The position numbers were made by a program, and so were the translations under genes. DNA of 7,381 nucleotides from an uncultured Anaeromassilibacillus sp. (lineage in GTDB: Bacteria > Bacillota > Clostridia > Oscillospirales > Acutalibacteraceae): positions 1 through 7,381 of the forward strand of contig CAMFTQ010000029.1 of the NCBI GenBank assembly GCA_945988865.1, written 5' to 3'. Each line of letters opens with the position of its first letter. The first letter of the stretch is position 1. Of the stretch, positions 1-7,012 are shown piece after piece. The notes below the pieces were generated by a model, which was not told the DNA's origin, did no database searches, and worked only from the letters and a program-made list of their open reading frames with translations.

Positions 1-54
1 CCGCGCTCTACACCGAAGCCTTCGTCGGCAGCGTCAGATGTGTATAAGAGACAG
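1..54 (+). other. Illumina Nextera i5 sequencing adapter (artefact)
   Basis: This is not organism DNA. Bases 1-13 match the last 13 bases of the Illumina P5 oligo at 11 of 13 positions (A to C at 4 and 6). Bases 14-21 (CGAAGCCT) sit where the 8-base i5 index belongs. Bases 22-54 match the whole 33-base Nextera Read 1 adapter as I know it, including the 19-bp Tn5 mosaic end AGATGTGTATAAGAGACAG at 36-54. The order P5, index, Read 1, insert is exactly that of a tagmented library molecule. Untrimmed read-through into the adapter, carried into the contig end, is the likely cause, and it would also explain errors in the outermost bases. True sequence begins at 55. Confidence 0.98.
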
Positions 55-3000
55 GCTTCAAGCAGTTCGGCAACAGGCACGTATGCAAACCCTATAGCAG
101 CCAAAAAGACAGGCATACCAACCTCAGCAACTGCCACAGACCTTATAGGGTACGGCTCAAGCACATATCAGGATGTAGTATGCGGCGGCAAGGTCGATCC
201 GCCGTCTGCATATTTCAAGCTCGCTGTAAAGCTCGATGTAAACATAACGGAAAATCCGCTGACACGTGACGGTGTTATTCAGAAGTCTTGTTGGACTGCA
301 TCAGAAGCTGAAGACGATACGGTTGAAGAGGGAGAAGGATCTCTGTCAACACCCGAAAATCTTAAGGGTTGGTACTTTTATGTAAAAACACCGTCAGATT
401 TTAAAAACAATTACGGAAAAGACTACATCATTTTAGGACCGACAGATGAGCTTGGATTTACCCAAAAGCTTTCCGATTATATTATCAAAAACATTGATAA
501 ATACTACACATACAACGTGCCTACGGGAATTTACGAAATATATGAGCTTGGCAAGCTGAAATCCGGCGCAATCGGTTCAAATTTATCAAATGACTATTAT
601 TTTCCTGACGGTTGGAAATCGGAACGCACAAGCTATGCAGATTATATTAAGGGGGACACTTCTAAGGGCGTGGTTCAGCTCAGACTTGCAAACGGCTACG
701 ATTCCCTTGATAATATCGGTTATGCAAACAACATTTATGATATACCTTTAAAAATCAAAAAGACTGCTCAAGACGGAGCATCAGTTTCGGGATATTGGTT
801 TAAGGCTGTTAACAACAGCACTAAAGCGGTAAAAACTATCGGACCGACTGACAGCTTGGGCAACATCAATTGCAATCTATCCGAGGGAACATATACGGTA
901 ACAGAGCTTGGCAAAAAGCAATCCGACGGTACATATAAAATTCCATCACAGTATGACACTCCGTCAGCTCAAGAGATTGAAATATCTGCACAGGCATTTA
1001 AATCAGCGCAGGAAGCAGGATTTGAAGCTATACAGCTGAATTTTGCTAACACCTGCAGCAGATATATTGCTGTGCAAAAGACAGATTCAGAAACAGGAAC
1101 AGCTCTCAGCGGTGCTGTGTACGGTATTTTTTCTGATGCCGCCTGCCTTAACTGTATTGAAAGCCTTACAACTGATGCAAACGGATATGCTCAGAGCAAA
1201 TACCCTTATGCAACAGACGCACGCTACTACTTAAAGGAAGTAACTCCGCCTACAGGATATATACTCGATGAAACAATATATACCATCGACCTCACTCCCA
1301 GCAGTACACAAAAGATTTTTGTAAGGGATATTTCTGATGATAAAATCAAAGGTAATGTAAAGGGCAGAAAGGTTGATGAAGACGGTAACGGTTTAAGCGG
1401 TGCTGTTATCGGTCTGTTTTCTGATACTGCAACAAGCTATACCACCGCAACAGCTCTTAAAACCTCTACAACAGACAGTAACGGCTATTATTCATTTAAC
1501 GGCATAGAGTATGGCAAATACAAAATCAAGGAGCTGACTGCACCTGTGGGATATATTGTAAGTCCCACAGTTTATACAGCCACAATCAGCCGAAACGGAC
1601 AGACAGTAAATATCGCTAATATCGTTAACACTAAAGTCAAAGGCAATATTGACGGCTATAAGGTTGATGAAAGCGGTAACGGATTATCAGGTGCTGTTAT
1701 CGGTCTGTTTTCAAGCACCACAACAAGCTACACTACCGCAACAGCCGTAAAAACCTTTACAACAGGAAGTAACGGTTATTATAAGTTTACCGATTTGGAA
1801 TACGGTACATATAAGGTAAGAGAACTAAAGCCTCCTTCAGGTTATATTATTAACACCTCAGTTTATACGGCATCAATTACAAAAAACGGTCAAACTGTAC
1901 GTGTTGCGAATATTATCAATAAAAAAGGCAAGGGCAACATTGACGGCTACAAGGTAGATGCAAACGGTAACGGTTTAAGCGGTGCTGTTATCGGTCTGTT
2001 TTCAAGCACCACAACAAGCTATACTACCGCAACAGCCATAAAAACCTGCACAACAAATACTACCGGATATTTTATATTTACCGGCGTTGAAAGCGGAACA
2101 TATAAGGTGGCAGAGCTGAAAGCTCCTAACGGTTACGTTTTAAGTGACAAAATCAGTACGGTTACAATCTCAGAGAACGGACAAACTGTTCGCATTCCTA
2201 ATATCGTAAACTCTGCTAAAGGCTTGATTTACGGATACAAGACCACTTTCTATAACAACGCATCTCATCCTCTTCAGGGAGTAACTATTGGACTATACAC
2301 CGATTCGGCGGCTACTGACTGTATCGCTACAACTATAAGCGACAGCGACGGCTACTTTGAATTCACAAATCTCGATTACAATACTTACTACATAAAAGAG
2401 ATTAAAGGTGTTGAGGGATATGTAGTCAGTGAAAAAATCTACTCCCGTACAGTATCAGCAGATAAGCCTACCGCCGTTAAGGTCGCAATCAATAACATTA
2501 AGATATTTGGCAGTATTGACGGCTATAAGATTGATGAAAGCGGTAACGGACTAAAAAATGTAGGTATCGGACTCTTTTCTGACAGTTCGGCAAAAAAACA
2601 AATTACCGTGAGTTGGACAGACAGCAAGGGATATTACAAGTTCTCTAATATAGAATACGGCGTTTATTATATTAAAGAGGTTGCAAGGCTTCAGGGATAT
2701 GTGCTGAATAATACTATTTATAAAGTCACCGTATCCGAAAGCGGACAAACAGTCACCGTACCCAATATTATCAATACAAAAATCAGGGGTAATATTGACG
2801 GATATAAGGTTGATGAGTCAGGTAACACTTTAGCAGGTGCTGTGATAGGCTTATTTTCAAATGATACAACAACCTACACTACCGCAACAGCCCTAAAAAC
2901 CTTTACAACCGACAGCAAGGGATATTACAGGTTCTCAGATGTTGAATACGGCACATATAAAATCGCCGAGATAACAGCTCCAACAGGTTATGTATTAAGC

Positions 3001-3804
3001 GATAATGTATATGCGGTTAATGTGTCATCTGATGGTGAAACGATAACCCTTGAGGATATTCTCAATACAAAAATCAGAGGCAGCATTGACGGCTACAAGG
3101 TCGATGAAAACGGAAAAGGCTTAGCAAATGCAGTTATCGGTCTGTTTTCCGAAAACACGCCAAACTTTACGGCTTCTGCCGCCATAAAAACCTGTAGAAC
3201 AGACAGCAACGGATATTTTAAATTTACAGATGTCGAGTATGGCTCATATAAGATAAGAGAGATTACAGCTCCTACCGGATACGCCTTAGACAGCACTGTA
3301 TTTACAGCCGTAGTATCAGAGGACGGTAAAACCGTCAGAGTTAATAATATTGTCAACATAAAAATTACAGGCAAAATTAAGCTTATTAAAAAGGATTCCG
3401 AAACAGGATCAACGCTTAGCGGTGTTGAATTTAATATGTTCAACTCCGCCGGAGAATTGATGTATTTTGCAAAGAATCAGGATGGCGAATACGAGCCGAC
3501 AGATAAAAACGGAGTATCCTCGTTAGTTACGGACAATGTCGGTATTATCCTTATCACAAAGCTTATTCCCGGTAATTATAAAATACAGGAGATTAAAACA
3601 AAATCTGGCTACAATCTTCTGAAGCGTGAAATTGATGTGTCGATTGAAGGCTTCAAAACAACCGAACTGACAATAAAGAATTCAAAAACAGAGCAATACC
3701 CTAACGCAGGTGCTACAGAGTTTCTCTTATTAAGTTCATCCGGTTTGCTAAGCATTGGCATTGGATTTATTATGATTAGAAAGAAAAGGAGAGTTACATT
3801 ATGA
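55..3804 (+). CDS. Giant CnaB-repeat cell-wall-anchored adhesin, probable pilus tip/ancillary protein (5' truncated)
   Basis: This is the C-terminal 1249 codons of a surface protein. The true start, signal peptide and any N-terminal adhesive domain lie off the contig. An apparent GTG start at 40 is adapter sequence, and its first five residues (MYKRQ) are adapter-encoded. Residues below count from that GTG. About 108-232 and 236-338 are two related prealbumin/CnaB-like domains sharing GPTDxLG and a YxxxELGK strand. A CnaB domain follows at 341-437, seven tandem CnaB repeats at 438-1110 and a last CnaB domain at 1111-1215. Nearly every CnaB unit shows the isopeptide set: early Lys (GYKVDE), E-box Glu (YKIxEITAPxGY) and late Asn (NIVNTK). 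The C-terminus has a YPNAG sorting signal (1220-1224), a hydrophobic span and an RKKRR tail, so a sortase should anchor it or add it to a pilus. No YPK-type pilin motif was seen, which fits a tip or anchor subunit rather than a shaft subunit. The stop overlaps the next start as ATGA. Confidence 0.9.
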   Translation, partial: ASSSSATGTYANPIAAKKTGIPTSATATDLIGYGSSTYQDVVCGGKVDPPSAYFKLAVKLDVNITENPLTRDGVIQKSCWTASEAEDDTVEEGEGSLSTPENLKGWYFYVKTPSDFKNNYGKDYIILGPTDELGFTQKLSDYIIKNIDKYYTYNVPTGIYEIYELGKLKSGAIGSNLSNDYYFPDGWKSERTSYADYIKGDTSKGVVQLRLANGYDSLDNIGYANNIYDIPLKIKKTAQDGASVSGYWFKAVNNSTKAVKTIGPTDSLGNINCNLSEGTYTVTELGKKQSDGTYKIPSQYDTPSAQEIEISAQAFKSAQEAGFEAIQLNFANTCSRYIAVQKTDSETGTALSGAVYGIFSDAACLNCIESLTTDANGYAQSKYPYATDARYYLKEVTPPTGYILDETIYTIDLTPSSTQKIFVRDISDDKIKGNVKGRKVDEDGNGLSGAVIGLFSDTATSYTTATALKTSTTDSNGYYSFNGIEYGKYKIKELTAPVGYIVSPTVYTATISRNGQTVNIANIVNTKVKGNIDGYKVDESGNGLSGAVIGLFSSTTTSYTTATAVKTFTTGSNGYYKFTDLEYGTYKVRELKPPSGYIINTSVYTASITKNGQTVRVANIINKKGKGNIDGYKVDANGNGLSGAVIGLFSSTTTSYTTATAIKTCTTNTTGYFIFTGVESGTYKVAELKAPNGYVLSDKISTVTISENGQTVRIPNIVNSAKGLIYGYKTTFYNNASHPLQGVTIGLYTDSAATDCIATTISDSDGYFEFTNLDYNTYYIKEIKGVEGYVVSEKIYSRTVSADKPTAVKVAINNIKIFGSIDGYKIDESGNGLKNVGIGLFSDSSAKKQITVSWTDSKGYYKFSNIEYGVYYIKEVARLQGYVLNNTIYKVTVSESGQTVTVPNIINTKIRGNIDGYKVDESGNTLAGAVIGLFSNDTTTYTTATALKTFTTDSKGYYRFSDVEYGTYKIAEITAPTGYVLSDNVYAVNVSSDGETITLEDILNTKIRGSIDGYKVDENGKGLANAVIGLFSENTPNFTASAAIKTCRTDSNGYFKFTDVEYGSYKIREITAPTGYALDSTVFTAVVSEDGKTVRVNNIVNIKITGKIKLIKKDSETGSTLSGVEFNMFNSAGELMYFAKNQDGEYEPTDKNGVSSLVTDNVGIILITKLIPGNYKIQEIKTKSGYNLLKREIDVSIEGFKTTELTIKNSKTEQYPNAGATEFLLLSSSGLLSIGIGFIMIRKKRRVTL
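1351..3369 (+). repeat. Seven tandem in-frame CnaB repeats (93-97 codons each)
   Basis: Units begin at a conserved Gly before the I/V-D-G-Y-K strand: 1351-1641, 1642-1932, 1933-2220, 2221-2508, 2509-2787, 2788-3078 and 3079-3369 (97, 97, 96, 96, 93, 97 and 97 codons). Each has GxxxGYKVDExGxGLxxAVIGLFS, a TDSxGYYxF strand, the YGxYKIxE E-box, GYVLS, then NIVN. Lys, Glu and Asn of the isopeptide triad are present in all seven, so each should form a self-locked, protease-resistant beta-barrel and the set a stiff stalk. Units 4 and 5 are the most divergent: their E-boxes read KEIKGVEGY and KEVARLQGY, without the usual AP. Confidence 0.92.
1690..2021 (+). repeat. 41-base exact direct repeat between CnaB units 2 and 3
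   Basis: Bases 1690-1730 and 1981-2021 are identical over 41 bases. After one C/T difference, a further 15 bases (ACTACCGCAACAGCC) are also identical. The spacing is 291 bases, exactly 97 codons, so recombination between the copies would remove or add one CnaB unit in frame. Shorter pieces of the same tract recur in units 1 and 6. The identity at synonymous positions points to recent duplication or gene conversion inside the array. Confidence 0.9.
3697..3804 (+). other. Cell-wall sorting signal of the adhesin (YPNAG, membrane span, basic tail)
   Basis: The YPNAG codons are 3697-3711, followed by ATE, a hydrophobic stretch of about 20 residues (FLLLSSSGLLSIGIGFIMI) and RKKRRVTL. The layout is that of an LPXTG signal, but Tyr replaces Leu at the first position and Ala replaces Thr at the fourth. 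Sortases cleave after the fourth residue, so an Ala there is unusual. Placement and tail leave little doubt about the role; which sortase recognises it is unknown. Confidence 0.8.
3785..3793 (+). promoter_or_regulatory. Ribosome binding site for the backbone pilin
   Basis: AAAGGAGAG lies inside the last codons of the adhesin gene. GGAG ends at 3791, nine bases before the ATG at 3801. A strong site inside the upstream gene, with a stop/start overlap of ATGA, suggests the pilin can both initiate independently and be coupled to adhesin translation. This would allow more shaft than tip subunits to be made. Confidence 0.75.
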
Positions 3805-5603
3805 AAACACTTAAAAAATCTATTAGTTTGCTGATTGCTTTAATATCAGTTTTATCTATGTTCACAATTTCAGCCTATGCAGCAGTACCTGTTCATCAGA
3901 TTGATACTGCAAGGAAAGGTTCAATTGAATTCTACAAGTATGAAATGGAGGACGTATCAACTGCAACAAACGAGGGCAACGGCGAATACACAGATAATAT
4001 TCCCGTCGGTGCTACACCACTTGCAGACGTTGAATTTACAATCTACAAAATATCGGATCTTACCGATTATTACCTTACAGACGGTGTAAAGCTGCCCACT
4101 GTGTCAGAAGCAAAGGACGCAATTAACGAAAACACTGTATCTAAATCGGCATATACCGATTCAAACGGCTATATTATATTCGATAACCTTGATTTAGGTA
4201 TTTATTACTGCGAGGAAACCTACAGTCCATCTCAGGTAAGAAAAGCTACAGCGCCGTTTGTTGTGTCTGTACCGACAACAGATATCAGCGGCACAAAGTG
4301 GCTCTATGACGTCACAGTACAGCCTAAAAACGAAACAAAATACGCAGAAGTCACTTTATTTAAGATAGACGGCAACACAGCCGAAGCTCTTGAAAATTTT
4401 GATTTTATGCTCGAAGAAGAAATCGTAGCAAAAGACGGCAGTACAAAATGGCAGCAGGTAGGCGGCACATTCACAACAGGAGCTGACGGAAAATTTGTTG
4501 TTACACACCTTGCTACCGCACGAAATTACAGATTTACCGAAATAAAAGTAGCAGCACCCGGATACATTCTTGACAACACAGGTCCGTATTACTTTACCGT
4601 AAACGCTGACGGAACAGTAACTTATGATGGCGATACAGTAGAAGAAAATCTGATTAAGATAACAAACGAAATACCAAAGGTAAGCAAAGAGGTATCTACA
4701 GATAAAGCTCAGTGGTATCAGGATGTAACACAATTCATCGGAAAATCTGTTTACTGGAAAATCAATACAGACATTCCTCGTGTAATCGAAAAAATGAGTG
4801 TATACACCATCGTGGATACATTATCTAAGGGATGCACATATAACAGCCTTGAGGTCTTTGCAGACGGCGTAAAACTAAGCACAGACGATTACAGCGTAAC
4901 AGCTGATAACCCCTCTGAAGAAGCAACAGTCATTACAGTAGACATTACAAACAAACAAGCTTTATCAGGCAGTACGCTCTGCACAGTTATCCTTGATACT
5001 ACATTAAACGAAAAAGCTGTTATCGGTGCTGACAACCCCAATACAGCTAAGCTTGTATACACAAACAATATCGGTACAAACTCAACATATGAGCAGACAA
5101 CGTCAACTCCCGAAGTTCATACAGGCGGCTATCAGTTTATGAAAAGGGATGAGTCAGGCAACGGCTTAGCAAATGCAAAATTCAAGGTATATGCTACAAA
5201 GACTGATGCAGATAATGACGAAAACGCAATCACATTTATCAATTCTGACGGACAATATGTGACAGAAGCAATATCAGACAGCAACGGTCTTGTGTCTATG
5301 CTCGGTCTTGCATATGGTGAAAATGGTATGGACAGCTCATCAGGCTTTACGCATTACTACATATCTGAAATCGAGGCTCCTGACGGCTATGCGTTGTTAA
5401 AAGAACCGTTTGAAATTACTGTCACAGCAACCTCTCATAATTATGTTGAGGGTATCAGTGCAGATGTAATTAACACTCTGAAAACTATATTCCCTGTAAC
5501 AGGTTCGGTTGCAGGTATTACTCTTGCTGTTTCAGGATGCCTTATTGCAGGCGTTGGTATTATTTTATTCTTTAAAAAGTCTAAAAAGAAAGAAGTAAAA
5601 TAA
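3801..5603 (+). CDS. SpaA-type isopeptide-forming backbone (shaft) pilin
   Basis: This is a complete 600-residue precursor of the major pilus subunit. A Sec signal peptide (1-27, MKTLKK then a hydrophobic core, likely cut after AYA) starts it. Domain 1 (about 40-177) has K46 and an E-box at YYCEET, and ends in the pilin motif WLYDVTVQPKN (167-177), where K176 should be the lysine joined to the next subunit. Most relatives have Tyr where this has Gln (YPK). Domain 2 (178-290) is CnaB-like, with K188, E247 and N289 as likely bond partners. Domain 3 (about 295-440) resembles the D2/backbone fold of fimbrial isopeptide proteins (KMSVYTIVDTLSKG). The C-terminal CnaB domain (442-558) has K448, E523 in YYISEIEAPDGY and N558. 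FPVTG (564-568), a membrane span and KKSKKKEVK end it. Size, domain order and the sortases immediately downstream fit a class C sortase-polymerised shaft. Its start overlaps the adhesin stop. Confidence 0.93.
   Translation: MKTLKKSISLLIALISVLSMFTISAYAAVPVHQIDTARKGSIEFYKYEMEDVSTATNEGNGEYTDNIPVGATPLADVEFTIYKISDLTDYYLTDGVKLPTVSEAKDAINENTVSKSAYTDSNGYIIFDNLDLGIYYCEETYSPSQVRKATAPFVVSVPTTDISGTKWLYDVTVQPKNETKYAEVTLFKIDGNTAEALENFDFMLEEEIVAKDGSTKWQQVGGTFTTGADGKFVVTHLATARNYRFTEIKVAAPGYILDNTGPYYFTVNADGTVTYDGDTVEENLIKITNEIPKVSKEVSTDKAQWYQDVTQFIGKSVYWKINTDIPRVIEKMSVYTIVDTLSKGCTYNSLEVFADGVKLSTDDYSVTADNPSEEATVITVDITNKQALSGSTLCTVILDTTLNEKAVIGADNPNTAKLVYTNNIGTNSTYEQTTSTPEVHTGGYQFMKRDESGNGLANAKFKVYATKTDADNDENAITFINSDGQYVTEAISDSNGLVSMLGLAYGENGMDSSSGFTHYYISEIEAPDGYALLKEPFEITVTATSHNYVEGISADVINTLKTIFPVTGSVAGITLAVSGCLIAGVGIILFFKKSKKKEVK
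5490..5603 (+). other. Cell-wall sorting signal of the backbone pilin (FPVTG)
   Basis: FPVTG is encoded at 5490-5504 and is followed by a hydrophobic span (SVAGITLAVSGCLIAGVGIILFF) and a lysine-rich tail. It departs from LPXTG only at the first position, a common variant in Firmicutes pilins, and differs clearly from the adhesin's YPNAG. Confidence 0.92.
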
Positions 5604-6263
5604 ATGCTCAAGCATAAAAGAATAGTTGGAATAGTCGTTATGCTTGTCGGAGTGATGCTGATAATTTATCCGCTGATTAACAGCATACTCTCAGCTTCCC
5701 GGAACTCCTCTGTAATCAACGATTACAATGCAGCCGTATCTGATATGAGCGATGAAAACAAAAAGGATATACTAAGCACAGCAAATGACCATAACCGTGT
5801 TATTTCATCAGGTGTAAGCTCATCTGATGAATATACGAATTATTATGATACGCTAAATCTCAACGGGGTAATCGGGTATTTATCTATACCAAAAATCAAC
5901 ATAAATCTACCGATATATCCCGGTACAAGCGATGATGTTTTAGAGCAGGGCGTCGGTCATTTAAGCAGCTCGTCTTTACCGATTGGCGGACAAAGCACTC
6001 ACTCTGTTTTAGTCGGACATTCAGGATTATCAAAAGTTATTTTTGATAATCTTACAAAATTGCAAATAGGCGACAGCTTTTATATTACGATACTTGATAA
6101 GAAGCTGACATATGACGTAAATCGAATTATCACGGTTTTACCCAACGAAACGCAATACACCGAGATTGAACGCAATAAGGATTATGTTACGTTACTCACC
6201 TGCGTTCCGTATGGAATTAACAGTCACAGGCTGTTAATCAGAGGTGAACGGGTATATGAATAA
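5604..6263 (+). CDS. Class C-like pilin sortase, first copy
   Basis: This 219-residue membrane-bound cysteine transpeptidase would cleave the sorting signal and join pilin subunits through the pilin lysine. An N-terminal membrane helix (about 6-30) is followed by a linker and the sortase barrel from GVIGYLSIPKI (88-98). The active site is complete: H139 in LVGHSGL, C200 in TLLTCVPYG and R209 in NSHRLLIRG. GVGHLSSSSLPIGG (116-129) and TCVPYGIN are typical of class C. Two class C traits are not visible: there is no DPF/DPW lid motif in the linker, and no C-terminal membrane helix, the chain ending at RGERVYE. The ATG directly abuts the pilin stop (TAAATG). No good ribosome binding site precedes it, only purine-rich AGAAAGAAG-type sequence, so it may depend on reinitiation after the pilin. 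It overlaps the second sortase by 8 bases. Confidence 0.93.
   Translation: MLKHKRIVGIVVMLVGVMLIIYPLINSILSASRNSSVINDYNAAVSDMSDENKKDILSTANDHNRVISSGVSSSDEYTNYYDTLNLNGVIGYLSIPKININLPIYPGTSDDVLEQGVGHLSSSSLPIGGQSTHSVLVGHSGLSKVIFDNLTKLQIGDSFYITILDKKLTYDVNRIITVLPNETQYTEIERNKDYVTLLTCVPYGINSHRLLIRGERVYE
6241..6246 (+). promoter_or_regulatory. Ribosome binding site that fixes the second sortase start at 6256
   Basis: GAGGTG at 6241-6246 is nine bases upstream of the ATG at 6256. It also overlaps an in-frame GTG at 6244, which would add four residues (MNGY) but has no site at usable distance. The ATG is therefore the preferred start. Confidence 0.7.
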
Positions 6264-6999
6264 AATACGGAAAACAATCGCAATTATCATAATAATATGC
6301 GGAATCACAACTGCTTTTTATCCACTTATAAACAGTCAGCAATACAGCAAAAGTTCAGCTGATGTTATTGATGATTTTGATAAGCTGATTAAAGATAATT
6401 CTTCCCTCGGTGTTTCTGACATTCCGGGGGAAGAGTTTTCAGAAAGCAAATCCTTGATTGATTATGACAATCTATATAACGCAATGGTACGGTATAACGA
6501 AGATATATTCAGAACTCGCAGCAACAGACTGATACATTCAGAAACGGAATATGCCTCAAAGTGTTTTAATCTGTCTGACTTTGGCATAAACAATGACGAT
6601 ATGATTGGATATATAACTATCCCGAAAATTGATATTGAAATACCTATTTATTTAGGTGCAAATCAATTGAATATGGCTAAAGGAGCTGCACATTTATCTT
6701 TTACTTCTTTGCCACTCGGAACGGAAAACAGCAATGTTGTTATATCAGGTCACAGAGGCTATTGGGGTATTCCTTTTTTCTTGCATCTTAACGACTTAGT
6801 CAAGGGAGATGATGTTTATATTACAAATTTCTGGCAAAGGATAAGATACAGGGTAAGTGATATTAAAATTCTCCCTCCTGACGGGACTTCGGAAATTAAA
6901 ATTGAAAAAGGAAAAGATTTGGTAACGCTTTTAACGTGTCACCCATACCCCACTAACACACAAAGGCTCGTTGTAGTATGCGAGAGAGATAACGAATAA
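6256..6999 (+). CDS. Class C-like sortase, second copy (CHPY/CER type)
   Basis: This 247-residue sortase is clearly different from its neighbour. MNKIRKT leads into a membrane helix (about 7-25), then a long polar linker (26-115) with no DPF/DPW lid motif. The barrel starts at DDMIGYITIPKIDIEIPIYLGA (114-135). The catalytic set is H166 in ISGHRGYWG, C228 in TLLTCHPYPTN and R237 in TQRLVVVCER. The signature GAAHLSFTSLPLG and ending VCER belong to a class C-like group I recall from Clostridia pilus clusters; the first sortase has PYGIN and RGER instead. There is no C-terminal membrane helix. Two sortases beside two surface proteins with different signals suggest divided labour, for example shaft polymerisation versus adding the adhesin or anchoring to the wall; which does which is unknown. 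Start chosen at ATG 6256, overlapping the first sortase by ATGAATAA, rather than GTG 6244. The next gene begins 13 bases after the stop. Confidence 0.92.
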   Translation: MNKIRKTIAIIIIICGITTAFYPLINSQQYSKSSADVIDDFDKLIKDNSSLGVSDIPGEEFSESKSLIDYDNLYNAMVRYNEDIFRTRSNRLIHSETEYASKCFNLSDFGINNDDMIGYITIPKIDIEIPIYLGANQLNMAKGAAHLSFTSLPLGTENSNVVISGHRGYWGIPFFLHLNDLVKGDDVYITNFWQRIRYRVSDIKILPPDGTSEIKIEKGKDLVTLLTCHPYPTNTQRLVVVCERDNE

Positions 7000-7007
7000 A
7001 GGAGATG
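6998..7007 (+). promoter_or_regulatory. Strong ribosome binding site for ssb
   Basis: AAAGGAGATG overlaps the sortase stop and places GGAG (7001-7004) eight bases before the ATG at 7013. It is the best match to the 16S anti-Shine-Dalgarno in the window, consistent with independent, efficient ssb translation from the same transcript. Confidence 0.85.
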
Positions 7008-7012
7008 AATAA

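Noticed and set aside
36..54. Tn5 mosaic end as evidence of a natural transposon insertion
   Set aside because: It is preceded by the Read 1 tail, an index-sized octamer and the P5 end in exact library order, so it is a preparation artefact.
40..54. GTG at 40 as the adhesin start
   Set aside because: These five codons are adapter sequence, there is no ribosome binding site or signal peptide, and native sequence is open from 55.
1351..3369. CRISPR or other non-coding repeat array
   Set aside because: Units are about 290 bases, in frame, and conserved as protein strands with an isopeptide triad; there are no short palindromic repeats with unique spacers.
3093..3443. 116-codon open frame on the minus strand
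   Set aside because: It lies wholly within the CnaB repeats and the following CnaB domain, with no recognisable domain; it is a shadow of the adhesin codons.
4356..4733. 125-codon open frame on the minus strand
   Set aside because: It is antisense to pilin domains 2-3, its cysteine- and tyrosine-rich translation is typical of shadow frames, and the pilin frame is clearly coding.
6244..6255. GTG at 6244 as the start of the second sortase
   Set aside because: It overlaps the GAGGTG ribosome binding site that serves the ATG at 6256, and the four extra residues add nothing to the membrane helix.
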